Origin: a virus
Direction: 5' to 3' (one strand)
Length of the DNA stretch: 64,000 bases
Virus record (IMG/VR): IMGVR_UViG_3300021420_000022
Span: 1 to 64,000 of that record
Made by a program: the position numbers and the translations under genes. The notes under the pieces are model-generated. The model was not told the DNA's origin, ran no database searches, and saw nothing but the letters and a program-made list of their open reading frames with translations. Shown here one piece after another: positions 18,916-26,655 of the stretch (within the stretch, counting starts at the first letter, position 1; every line of letters begins with the position of its first letter).

Positions 18916-19434
18916 CTAATACCTCTTCAAATATGCGAGAGCCATCTCAAGCATTTTAATATCGTCCTTGAACATTCCTAGCGCGGCGTTGCACTTTCGA
19001 TGAACGAACGCTCGTAAATCCTTAGTCTTGTGATTGTGGTCTAGAACCGGATCAAGAGCGTCGTGGCCCTTAACGACTTTATTCATCGGCTGAAAACATA
19101 GGCCGCAAAGATCGCCTTGCGTAGTCCTGCGCTCTTCGTACCCCTCAACAGAGAGCCCGAACTGATTTTTAATTTTTCGCGCTCGAACGTTTTTTCGAAT
19201 CTGGTCGCCGCGCCTCTCATAATCTTGCTGATAGGTTTCTTTATACTTATCTGTTTCGTGATATCTTTGTTGAGCTTCAGCATGCTTACCAGATCGACGG
19301 TATTCCTCTTGGCCTCCATACTCATGATCCCGCCTATACGCAGTCCAGCAGGAGTTGCACAACTTCATACCGCGTTTCTTACTCTTGGAGAATTCAGAAG
19401 GCTCTCCTTCGAACTCACATTTCAAGCATTTCAT
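18916..19434 (-). CDS. Endonuclease VII-like HNH nuclease, 172 aa
   Basis: The N-terminus has two Cys pairs (MKCLKC, LCNSC), then a basic Tyr-rich linker of short repeats (YRRDHEYGG, RYHETDKY) typical of free-standing phage HNH enzymes. The C-terminal Endo VII core is LCGLCF ... LDHNHKTKDLRAF ... KCNAALGMFKDD, with DH, the second H, and N of the active site present. The usual RGLLCxxCN is RAFVHRKCN, so one zinc Cys is His. Could resolve branched DNA or be a homing nuclease. Confidence 0.85.
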   Translation of the reverse strand: MKCLKCEFEGEPSEFSKSKKRGMKLCNSCWTAYRRDHEYGGQEEYRRSGKHAEAQQRYHETDKYKETYQQDYERRGDQIRKNVRARKIKNQFGLSVEGYEERRTTQGDLCGLCFQPMNKVVKGHDALDPVLDHNHKTKDLRAFVHRKCNAALGMFKDDIKMLEMALAYLKRY

Positions 19435-19524
19435 AATTTTCTCCCTAAAAGAAAGTGGGGCGATGTTTAGGGCACCGCCCCGATAGACAGGAGCTACCTG
19501 TTTATCAAATTGATAATAACAATG

Positions 19525-20826
19525 TCACCAATCCCAAAAACCGTAATAGAGCCCATCGTCAAGCAACGGGTTCGAGGGCACCAATGTAACGTCTGTCTGT
19601 TCGTTGTCGTCGAAGCCTGCCGCTTTCGCGATCTCCAGCTGAAGCTTTTTGTACTCCGCGTCAGCTTTCGGGCTGTTCACGTAGCGGTACATTCTCGCCA
19701 GCACGGCCTGTCGATACAGCGGAGCGTAATGATCCGGAAATGGCGACCAATTCTGCGAGGGGTCCGTCTTAAGCGGCGCGGCAACCTGATAGACCAGCTT
19801 CGCGCCCCAAGATATAGTGCCGGGGCACATGTAAAAACGAATAACCAACGTGCCGTCCCCGTTGTCGTGCTGCACCGCAACCAGCGAGGGGTCCTCGACG
19901 ATGCGAGACAGCGGGAGTTGCCGCTTGGCGTAAATGAGTCGATTGTAGTACGGGGCGCTCGTGTCAGTCATCATGTACATATAGGCTTCTTGCATCCAGC
20001 CGTAATCGAAGATGCCCGGCGCGCCGAGGATGTCGCCGTTGTTCTGACCTGCGACAGCGGCGAATGAAAACGACGACGCGGTGACCGCAGTGATCGCGTA
20101 GCCTTGGGTCCATATAGTGCCGACGCTGTTTGTGGTAAGCACGCTATTATAGGCGGCAGGGTTCGCAGCGTTGCTCGCTTGAGCCACCACGCCGTTCAAG
20201 AACACCGTGTTGCCGACAATAAATCCGTGAGGTTCTAGGGTGTTGACTGTGACGACTCCGCCGGAGACAGTGATGCCGGAATTCGAGGCTAGCGCTATAG
20301 CCCAACCCTGATTAGAACTTCCGAGAACAAACGAGCTCGATCCGGCCCAAATGTAGTCCTGTTTGAATGGCGCAGTAACGAGAAAGTTGGGGTAGTCTTT
20401 GCGATTGATCTTCCAGTTATTTTCGGCAGTGAGGAGATCAGCCAGAGCATCGTTGCAGATAGATAGGCCGGGTTCGTTGAGGTAGCCGCCAATACCCGTG
20501 ACGGGGAGTAACTCGACGTGAGTACTGGCGAAATTGAGGACTGACTGAAGAGTATTTGTGAAATGCCCACCTGTCGGTGGAGCAGCGGGAGGTAGCTGCG
20601 CAACAACTCCACCCCACCAATAATACGCTACAAGACTGCCGGTTGGGGGAGCGACAAAAAAGGTAATTGTCAGCCCACTCAATGTATAATCTATACCTTG
20701 AGTTTGTAACACTCCGTTCCAATACAATTGCAAAGTCGACGCTGGATTAGGAATGTTCTGCAAGGTAAAGATCGTATTTACTCCGTTTACAGTACCGGAC
20801 GGAGTTTCATTTGGCTGATAAGGCAT
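19525..20826 (-). CDS. tail-tube-A / head-tail adaptor-like protein, 433 aa
   Basis: N-terminal 90 residues form a beta-rich domain (NETPSGTVNGVNTIFTLQNIPNP ... DYTLSGLTITF) found at the start of several phage adaptor proteins. The middle has helices (CNDALADLLTAENNW) interrupted by a Gly/Ser/Val-rich inserted beta domain (about 165-270). The end (DHYAPLYRQAVLARMYRYVNSPKADAEYKKL) is like the helical part of tubular adaptors. Order capsid, adaptor, nozzle supports the call. SD ATAGGAG. Confidence 0.6.
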   Translation of the reverse strand: MPYQPNETPSGTVNGVNTIFTLQNIPNPASTLQLYWNGVLQTQGIDYTLSGLTITFFVAPPTGSLVAYYWWGGVVAQLPPAAPPTGGHFTNTLQSVLNFASTHVELLPVTGIGGYLNEPGLSICNDALADLLTAENNWKINRKDYPNFLVTAPFKQDYIWAGSSSFVLGSSNQGWAIALASNSGITVSGGVVTVNTLEPHGFIVGNTVFLNGVVAQASNAANPAAYNSVLTTNSVGTIWTQGYAITAVTASSFSFAAVAGQNNGDILGAPGIFDYGWMQEAYMYMMTDTSAPYYNRLIYAKRQLPLSRIVEDPSLVAVQHDNGDGTLVIRFYMCPGTISWGAKLVYQVAAPLKTDPSQNWSPFPDHYAPLYRQAVLARMYRYVNSPKADAEYKKLQLEIAKAAGFDDNEQTDVTLVPSNPLLDDGLYYGFWDW

Positions 20827-20886
20827 TACAACTCCTATAAAGTTGAACCGGCGCTCACCACGCTCCGCAATGGGGAGGAGGGATCA

Positions 20887-22620
20887 TCAGTTTGCCACGC
20901 ACTTCACACGCAATGTGTCACTGCCTTGATAGTTCGTGGCCACAGCCGCATCGCTGTAGAGAGTCAGAACCACTGAGGTCGTGCTGATCGCCCCAGTTTG
21001 CTTGACTACGTAATTTGTCGTTGTCGTCGCGCTGACTGTATTGGCCTCACAGGTCCAACTCGTTGTAGCCGCTGGCATCGTGATCGTGCAGGCCGTTAAT
21101 GGATTGGTTCCGGTGAACACTTCAAACGATCCGGTACCATTTGGTGCTGTGATCGCTGCGACTGTCCCGCCGCACCCAGCCCCGGCAATCGTTGGCGCAG
21201 TATGGGATATTAAGAGATTAGGACTTGTCGCTATCTGCCCGGTGGTTGAGTTGTTAAACGTGAATCCTGGGAACGCTGCACCCCCAGCATAGGTGATCCC
21301 TGCAGAGCCGGTCTGCGCGGCATTGATGAGCGTAAGTTGTGGGACTTGAAGGTAATGCGTACCTGTGCACCCAGAATCCGTTAGAACTAAACCAGAATTA
21401 CCGTTTAGTCCCGCGCCTATAGTCGGTGTCAGCAACAAAGTGTCGAGGGTGCTCGCTCCAGCACCGCCCCAACAATAACCCAGGAACTTAATCGGTGGGG
21501 CTGGCTGAGGAGTGCCTACCGTCGCCGGTATAGGATTCTGGAAAATGGAGCTTGTGGAACCGATTCCAAGGAAACCGGGAGACGTGTTGCTACAAGTCGT
21601 CATGTCACGGACAGTGAGCGTGATTCCCGTCCCGATGGTGTCTGTGTGAGTTCCACAATAGCTCGTAATCACTCCACCGCCAGAAACGGTAATGTTGTTC
21701 CCAAGGTTAAGGGCCGTGCCTCCTATACTGGCCTGATCCTCAATGGCAATGTCATAAAGATTGTCCACCAGAAGAGTTCCTGTGTCCGCTCTCAGGTAGT
21801 TATTTGGTCCAGTGCCAGACCAGTTCTCGATGTACCAGTTAATGAAGGAATGGTAGAGGTTGATGTTCTGCCCGCCAGTGGCCGCGATCCACACACCTTG
21901 CTGGTTCGTGTTCGGCTGGATCATAACATTGCGATAGTTGCCGTAGCCAAAGGAGGTCGTACCGGAGGTATTCGTGTACTTCAGAACGGTCGTGCAATTC
22001 CCATAAACATCGTCCTGCATGTCGATGCGTTCGGTGTAATTCGTGACGTTATCGAGCCACATACAGATGCCGCTTGCCCCCGTGAAGCCTGAGATGAATA
22101 ACCGACGAAGCTTGAGGTTCTGTTCATCCCCACCATGAACACCGACTCCATTCGCTGCCGAGGTGCCTAAAATAGTCAAATCACTTAACTGCGCCCCTGG
22201 CACTGTAGAGAACGGGCTAGTGTTCAGTCGGAAATTGTCACCGTTCACAAGGCCATTTATAAAAGTGGCCCCTACGCCCGCTCCTTGGACGGTGACATAG
22301 GGACTACTGATCGTCACGGTTGTACTTAGGTTATAGATTCCAGCGGGAATGATGATCCAGCCCGAAGGATAGCCGTTGCGTAAAGGAAGCGCCGCATAAG
22401 CCGCCCGAATCCCTACGCCTAAATCTGGACTCTGTGAGTACGTCAGCCCATCCACGAAGATGATGTTGTTAAGGGAGGAAGGATTAAGCGAACCGCCGCC
22501 TCGAATTTGGGACATGTCAATCAGAGTCGCTGTATAAACGCCGCCCGCAGCTAACAAACCGAGCAAACAACCAAAAATAACTGTGCGAAATACTTCTTTA
22601 AATTCATTCCAGATTTTCAT
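20887..22620 (-). CDS. membrane-anchored pectate-lyase-fold protein / spike, 577 aa
   Basis: Residues 10-33 (EVFRTVIFGCLLGLLAAGGVYTATL) form an N-terminal TM or signal-anchor. Then comes a right-handed beta-helix: GVGIRAAYAALP, GWIIIPAGIYNLSTTVTISS, VTVQGAGVGATFING, and further rungs. The C-terminal 100 residues are a beta-rich domain with paired Cys. Begins in a TAATG overlap with the holin-like gene 22620-22844. A Sec-type N-terminus on a spike-like protein is odd; it may act at the host envelope rather than on the virion. Confidence 0.65.
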   Translation of the reverse strand: MKIWNEFKEVFRTVIFGCLLGLLAAGGVYTATLIDMSQIRGGGSLNPSSLNNIIFVDGLTYSQSPDLGVGIRAAYAALPLRNGYPSGWIIIPAGIYNLSTTVTISSPYVTVQGAGVGATFINGLVNGDNFRLNTSPFSTVPGAQLSDLTILGTSAANGVGVHGGDEQNLKLRRLFISGFTGASGICMWLDNVTNYTERIDMQDDVYGNCTTVLKYTNTSGTTSFGYGNYRNVMIQPNTNQQGVWIAATGGQNINLYHSFINWYIENWSGTGPNNYLRADTGTLLVDNLYDIAIEDQASIGGTALNLGNNITVSGGGVITSYCGTHTDTIGTGITLTVRDMTTCSNTSPGFLGIGSTSSIFQNPIPATVGTPQPAPPIKFLGYCWGGAGASTLDTLLLTPTIGAGLNGNSGLVLTDSGCTGTHYLQVPQLTLINAAQTGSAGITYAGGAAFPGFTFNNSTTGQIATSPNLLISHTAPTIAGAGCGGTVAAITAPNGTGSFEVFTGTNPLTACTITMPAATTSWTCEANTVSATTTTNYVVKQTGAISTTSVVLTLYSDAAVATNYQGSDTLRVKCVAN

Positions 22621-22844
22621 TACCCTTGATCCTTTCCAAACATTGTCGAGATTTTGTTCGTGGCATACGGAGCCAAAGCGAATGAGGTCAATCCGCCAAG
22701 AGCCGCGACGTTCGGAAGCTCATGTGCTGCCCAAACAGAGTGCGTAGTCCATGCGAGTACAAATCCACTGTGAATGAAGGTCATTACTCTCGCAAAAGAA
22801 ACCGTACCGTCCGCCTCAGAAAAAGCGCTTCGAATTACACCCAT
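22620..22844 (-). CDS. holin-like two-TM protein, copy 1, 74 aa
   Basis: Two hydrophobic segments (FIHSGFVLAWTTHSVWAA and VAALGGLTSFALAPYAT) joined by a short turn, with a charged tail NKISTMFGKDQG. Clearly paralogous to 43904-44131: shared pattern MG...FSE-DG--S-AR--T-IH-G, HS-W, P-V---GG---F-L-PY--NK-STMFGK. Size and topology fit a class II holin or antiholin. SD GAGG 8 nt before ATG. Confidence 0.6.
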   Translation of the reverse strand: MGVIRSAFSEADGTVSFARVMTFIHSGFVLAWTTHSVWAAHELPNVAALGGLTSFALAPYATNKISTMFGKDQG

Positions 22845-22916
22845 TTCATCACCTCAGAGAAAATTGGAAGGGGCCGCTGCGCTTACACGCCCAGATCGCG
22901 ACCCCCGTTGTTGTTT

Positions 22917-23366
22917 TTAAGCTTTAGGACCGGGATCACCTTTCGGACCTTGAGCGCCGTCCTTGCCATCTTTACCGGGCGCGCCGTCTTTTCCGTCGTG
23001 ACCATCTTTACCGGGGTTGCCATCCTTCCCGTCTTTGCCGTCTCGACCATCGTGACCGTTGACGCCGTCGTGGCCGTCTTTACCGTCATGGCCTGACGCG
23101 CCATCGTGGCCATCTTTACCGGAAAGGCCGTCATGGCCGTCGAGGCCGTGCAAGCCGTCTTTTCCGTTTACGCCGTCTCGACCGTCCTTGCCGGGCATAC
23201 CGTCTTTCCCGGCTTTACCAGCGAGTCCCGCCGCGCCAGCCGGGCCTACCACAGTTTTACCTGCGGGACCGACCGGGCCTTGCGGGCCGGGCGTACCGTG
23301 TCTCAGAAATTGCAACACAAGAGACAAAGCGGCAACTCCTAGTGCAATGTAAGTCAAATCAATCAT
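22917..23366 (-). CDS. collagen-like (G-X-Y) repeat protein with N-terminal TM, 149 aa
   Basis: Residues 1-22 (MIDLTYIALGVAALSLVLQF) are a membrane segment. From residue 25 to the end the sequence is almost unbroken G-x-y triplets, many GKD, GHD and GPx, with one short break (TVVGPAGAAG). Triple-helix formation is expected, with Lys-Asp pairs stabilising it. Known phage collagen-like proteins are fibres; the TM is unusual and suggests a membrane-attached stalk or a lysis-module product. Placed next to a holin-like gene. SD GGAGGAACG. Confidence 0.8.
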   Translation of the reverse strand: MIDLTYIALGVAALSLVLQFLRHGTPGPQGPVGPAGKTVVGPAGAAGLAGKAGKDGMPGKDGRDGVNGKDGLHGLDGHDGLSGKDGHDGASGHDGKDGHDGVNGHDGRDGKDGKDGNPGKDGHDGKDGAPGKDGKDGAQGPKGDPGPKA

Positions 23367-23399
23367 CGTTCCTCCGATGCGGATAGAGTGACTGGGTTT

Positions 23400-23843
23400 T
23401 TATTGGAACAGCTCGTTCGACGGCAACGACTGGAACAGACGATTGAAGGTGTTCGTATCGAAGATGTCCTCTTCGCTATCCCAATGTGCCGGTCGAGGCT
23501 CCGGGCGAATCTTGCATTGATTCCGCTGACACAGAATGTAGCCGGGGCCGCTCTTTTCCTGAATCCAAACGCAATGCGTGTTTCCGTTCGGGTGCGCGTG
23601 GGTGCAAGTTCTCTTCGCCATGCGATCCGCTTCGCGCTTGGCTAGCATGCCCACCGCGTTATCCTTGCGCTCTTGGTTCTTCGCAAGAATCTCAGCGGCC
23701 TCTTTGTCGAGCGCCTTCTGCTCCATCACCGTAGGCTTTTTCATGGCCTCGACGAGGGCTGCCGTCTGCTCAGCGAACATCTTTTGCTGAGCCGCCAGAA
23801 TCTCTTTCAACTCTGATACTGATACAGACTTTTCTTCACTCAT
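23400..23843 (-). CDS. hypothetical protein with coiled coil and Cys/His cluster, 147 aa
   Basis: The N-terminal half is helical and charged (SVSELKEILAAQQKMFAEQTAALVEAMKK). The second half has CTHAHPNGNTHC followed by CQRNQCKIRP: four Cys and three His, plausibly a zinc site. The C-terminus is acidic (DSEEDIFDTNTFNRLF). SD AAGGAG. No family recognised. Confidence 0.6.
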   Translation of the reverse strand: MSEEKSVSVSELKEILAAQQKMFAEQTAALVEAMKKPTVMEQKALDKEAAEILAKNQERKDNAVGMLAKREADRMAKRTCTHAHPNGNTHCVWIQEKSGPGYILCQRNQCKIRPEPRPAHWDSEEDIFDTNTFNRLFQSLPSNELFQ

Positions 23844-23855
23844 GGTACTTCTCCT

Positions 23856-24410
23856 TTATTCCATATACTTCGGATATAATTGTTCGAACCAGCGTGTCGA
23901 TCTTTGATCGTTCGCCGGATCGCCGAATTCTTGTATTGTGCCTCGATACGTAATCGCTCGCGCCTTGATTAGCGCGATCAACGTCGAACGCCAACCGTGT
24001 ATTTCTCTCGTGGCGAGTTTCGAAGTATCCAGAGTCACATGCGGATACTCAGGAATCCACTCTTTCGGGAGTCCTGCTACATACTCAAAATCCCAGCGCC
24101 ACTTCGTCGGCGCGTTCGGGTCCCACTGTTGCCAGTCGTATTCGTCGTGACGCTTCGGGCGATAGATCGCGACCTGATCGGCTGAGCCGTCCTCGACGCG
24201 AAGGTCAGGATTCAGCGTCCAGAGTCGTCGAAGAATTTCCGTGTAATACAGTCGCGGACCCGCGCTACGATCCGGGTCCTCCAGCTCGTCCTGCCGCCAA
24301 ATCTTTTTCTTGGCAGCCATCTTCAAAAGCTGTTCGCGCTCTCGAAGGTTAGCCTCTTCGGGACTCAGCTTCGTGTCCCCGAGGTTAGTTCGATCAATTT
24401 CTATACGCAC
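23856..24410 (-). CDS. hypothetical protein, 184 aa
   Basis: GTG start at 24410 with GGGAGGAATT just upstream, overlapping the previous gene by 10 bp. Basic, Trp/Tyr-rich and soluble, with segments RPKRHDEYDWQQW and WRWDFEYVAGLPKEW; similar proteins occur in other phages but no function is known to me. Lies between the capsid genes and the tube genes. Confidence 0.6.
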   Translation of the reverse strand: MRIEIDRTNLGDTKLSPEEANLREREQLLKMAAKKKIWRQDELEDPDRSAGPRLYYTEILRRLWTLNPDLRVEDGSADQVAIYRPKRHDEYDWQQWDPNAPTKWRWDFEYVAGLPKEWIPEYPHVTLDTSKLATREIHGWRSTLIALIKARAITYRGTIQEFGDPANDQRSTRWFEQLYPKYME

Positions 24411-24694
24411 AATTCCTCCCGTGTTCCGTCTTCCTTAACTTCGTCCAACCTAACTGCGTCACCGATGATCAGCACCGCCATATCAGACTTTTCGGCATAG
24501 TCGCGGGCTACTTCCAGAATGTCTCCAATGACTTGAAGAATGTCATTCCGCTCTGCAAACTGATGTGCCAACTGCATGTCGTAAATGCTGGAGACGAGCA
24601 CACAATACAGCGGTGTGTACTGCAAGATCGCTTTGATGTCGCCGAGATCGCTCTGCGGGTCGATCAAGCGGTTCACCACGTAAACGGTCTTCAT
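24401..24694 (-). CDS. hypothetical protein, 97 aa
   Basis: Start at 24694 (MKTVYVVNRLID), where ATG overlaps the TGA of the upstream gene (ATGA); an upstream in-frame ATG at 24724 would overlap far more. Alternating beta/alpha pattern (VYVVNRL, YCVLVSSIYD, MAVLIIGDAVRL) suggests a small alpha/beta fold. No active-site motif seen. Confidence 0.55.
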   Translation of the reverse strand: MKTVYVVNRLIDPQSDLGDIKAILQYTPLYCVLVSSIYDMQLAHQFAERNDILQVIGDILEVARDYAEKSDMAVLIIGDAVRLDEVKEDGTREELCV

Positions 24695-25194
24695 GGTTGA
24701 AAACTCTTGACTAACTGATCCCACAGTCCCACGGCCTCTGAGCCGCGATGTCTACAAATTCGAAGAAGATAGGCAGGAATCAACAAATCTTCGTGATTTT
24801 GAAAACACTCTTCGTGACTATCAGCTACTCGAATTAAGACTTTTATGCCACGATGCTCAAGCCAAGCAAAACGACGAAATTGATCAGGCCGCAACTGATC
24901 GTGACCGATTTTCAACTCAATTGATACGCCGTCATCAGGCCACCCATTTTTCAGAGGACCGATCATCTTTAAAGCTTTCCTAAGTCGACAAAGAGTCCCG
25001 TTCTGAAGATGTTCGTCAGAACTTTCTTCGAAGTGAGTATGGTAATACTTTCGCTGACCTCTACGAACCTTTTCTCGATTTTTTGCTCGATATTTCCGAT
25101 TATTTTCACGAACTGCTTCTGGGTGTTCCTTCCGATATCTACACTGCGCTTCCGCTGCCTTTCTGTGCTTCTCATCTTCAAAAATTCGCTTCAT
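24691..25194 (-). CDS. putative PD-(D/E)xK-type nuclease with HNH-style basic N-terminus, 167 aa
   Basis: Residues 10-55 carry the basic Tyr-Arg repeats (RYRKEHPEAVRENNRKYRAK) common as DNA-binding arms of phage HNH nucleases. The C-terminal part lacks HNH but reads GWPDDGVSIELKIG, then LRPDQFRRFAWLEHRGIKVLIRV, matching PD-x-E-x-K followed by Q and a G-x-x-V strand as in VRR-NUC-like folds. Inference from motif order; the PD to ELK spacing is short. Confidence 0.5.
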   Translation of the reverse strand: MKRIFEDEKHRKAAEAQCRYRKEHPEAVRENNRKYRAKNREKVRRGQRKYYHTHFEESSDEHLQNGTLCRLRKALKMIGPLKNGWPDDGVSIELKIGHDQLRPDQFRRFAWLEHRGIKVLIRVADSHEECFQNHEDLLIPAYLLRICRHRGSEAVGLWDQLVKSFQP

Positions 25195-25197
25195 TTT

Positions 25198-25704
25198 TCA
25201 AATCTCCAAATAAAATGCGTTAATATGGTACGGCATACCAGCTGCGCCAGCCGAACAGGTTGCGGTCCAGTTGTAAGCTGCGGCTCCTTGGTCCGTCCAT
25301 ACAACCGTTCCGTCAGCCGTAGTCCCACCCGCGTCATTCCAAGTTGGGACACTAGAGGCGGACGCACCCCCGGTCGTCACCTTTTGAATGTGATTCGATG
25401 GATCACGGACTTCTATGCCTAGCGCATAGGGGTAATTTGACTGCCACGGTGCCCAAATAGCGTTTTGATAGAGCCAACGGTCGGACGGCAAGAACATTGT
25501 AAAAGGGGCCTGCGCCAATGTGGCAGAGTTCGGATAATCGATGATCATACGAACTGTACCGCCCGTACTTTCTTTTATTGTGATAGTTCCGGCGGCTTGA
25601 GTGCCTCCAAACGTAATCACCAATCCGACGAGCGCGTTATTTTGGCCAGAAGTAACAATTGTCGTTTCCGTTGCCACTGTGATCGTTGTCTCTTGAACAG
25701 ACAT
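25198..25704 (-). CDS. putative virion protein, 168 aa
   Basis: Start at 25704 (MSVQETTITVATET) because AAGAGG lies 5 nt upstream; the longer frame to 25794 would run through the opposite-strand promoter cassette. Beta-rich, Thr/Ala/Gly-rich with two Trp-containing strands and a C-terminal GMPYHINAFYLEI. Looks like a decoration, fibre-base or head protein; no family named. Confidence 0.6.
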   Translation of the reverse strand: MSVQETTITVATETTIVTSGQNNALVGLVITFGGTQAAGTITIKESTGGTVRMIIDYPNSATLAQAPFTMFLPSDRWLYQNAIWAPWQSNYPYALGIEVRDPSNHIQKVTTGGASASSVPTWNDAGGTTADGTVVWTDQGAAAYNWTATCSAGAAGMPYHINAFYLEI

Positions 25705-25713
25705 GAAAACCTC

Positions 25714-25742
25714 TTGACAAATCTGAATTTTTGTGGTACTGT
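25714..25742 (+). promoter_or_regulatory. sigma70-like promoter on the plus strand inside the minus-strand capsid block
   Basis: TTGACA at 25714-25719, a 17-bp spacer, and TACTGT at 25737-25742. It is followed by AGGAGGCAACC and ATG at 25761, the same leader as the early promoters at 52332 and 56052. It reads against the flanking structural genes. Confidence 0.7.
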
Positions 25743-25760
25743 TGCCGATAGGAGGCAACC

Positions 25761-25910
25761 ATGAAAAAAGTAGTTCCGACGGAACGGCAAACATTCATTG
25801 GATTTCAACAAATAGTTGTCCGTCATCGGGATCGCTGGCCGGATCGCTATCAAACATTCCTTCAATCTTCAACCTACAATTTGCGCTCCAAGAGAACGTC
25901 ATCTACATGA
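25761..25910 (+). CDS. lone plus-strand small protein, 49 aa
   Basis: ATG at 25761 sits 5 nt after AGGAGG, the early-gene leader. The product (MKKVVPTERQTFIGFQQIVV ..., ends LRSKRTSST) is basic, with no TM and no recognised family. It is the only plus-strand gene with its own promoter between 1.4 and 52 kb. A second plus-strand frame runs on to 25948 without an SD, so a frameshifted longer ancestor is possible. Confidence 0.5.
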   Translation: MKKVVPTERQTFIGFQQIVVRHRDRWPDRYQTFLQSSTYNLRSKRTSST

Positions 25911-25961
25911 CAGACGAAGATAGTTCTCTGATCGCAACCCACCAATAAATCTCGAAAATTT

Positions 25962-25991
25962 GAGGGGTTCTTCTGAAAAGGAGAGCCCCTC
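25962..25991. terminator. GC-stem hairpin between convergent transcripts
   Basis: GAGGGG at 25962-25967 pairs with CCCCTC at 25986-25991. On the minus strand the stem is followed by AAATTTT, and it lies 25 nt after the stop of gene 26016-26591; on the plus strand it lies just after gene 25761-25910. It could stop both transcripts. The 18-nt loop makes it moderate rather than strong. Confidence 0.45.
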
Positions 25992-26015
25992 GAAGTCCTT
26001 GTTAGAGGTTTTCGT

Positions 26016-26591
26016 TTATACGGGATCAATGTCGAACTGAGTCAACGTAGCGGTGTTGGCGGCATTAGCCCCCGAGAACGCAGCGGTCACTGAGAAATGC
26101 ATCCCTGTGGCGAAGAAGTTGGCCGCTGTCAACGTAGTCGGCGTGACGTAAGTTTGAGCTTGTATCGTCCCGATGTTACCGATCCAACCCCAAAAAATAC
26201 CGAAGATTTTCGTTGAAGTTGGGTCCCACATCAGCTCTGCTTCAATCATCCAATTACCCGATACTGAAGTGACAGTTTGCGCTGTCATCGCGGCAACGGC
26301 ACTGTTTGACCCTGCGGTTGCGCTGTTACCAAATTGAAGAGTCGGAATGAAAGTCGTGGCCGTACCGGCTCCTGTAAACAGACCGGCTGCTTTGACATCA
26401 AACACAATGTTTTGGTAAAGCCTCTGCCATCCAGTATCGCTATTGAAGGGAGCGGGCATCGGAGAAGCAGACACTTGACAAGTGATCGCACTGCCACCGG
26501 CGTCGGTGAAGACCGTCTGAGTCGTACCGATGTTAGCCAGCGAGACGGGGAGCTTAAACCCCTGATCAGCAATCGAAATAGGTGTAGGCAT
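26016..26591 (-). CDS. putative head decoration / minor capsid protein, 191 aa
   Basis: Immediately downstream of the major capsid gene, SD AAAAGGAG. Beta-rich, Thr/Ala/Gly-rich (PTPISIADQGFKLPVSLANIG; GNWMIEAELMWDPTS), no signal peptide. Position and composition suggest a capsid-associated structural protein. Followed by the hairpin at 25962. Confidence 0.6.
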   Translation of the reverse strand: MPTPISIADQGFKLPVSLANIGTTQTVFTDAGGSAITCQVSASPMPAPFNSDTGWQRLYQNIVFDVKAAGLFTGAGTATTFIPTLQFGNSATAGSNSAVAAMTAQTVTSVSGNWMIEAELMWDPTSTKIFGIFWGWIGNIGTIQAQTYVTPTTLTAANFFATGMHFSVTAAFSGANAANTATLTQFDIDPV

Positions 26592-26655
26592 TGTAATCTC
26601 CTTTTCGTCTGTAGACTCAGGGCTCTCGATTTAACAAGAGCCCCAGTCTCAAACT

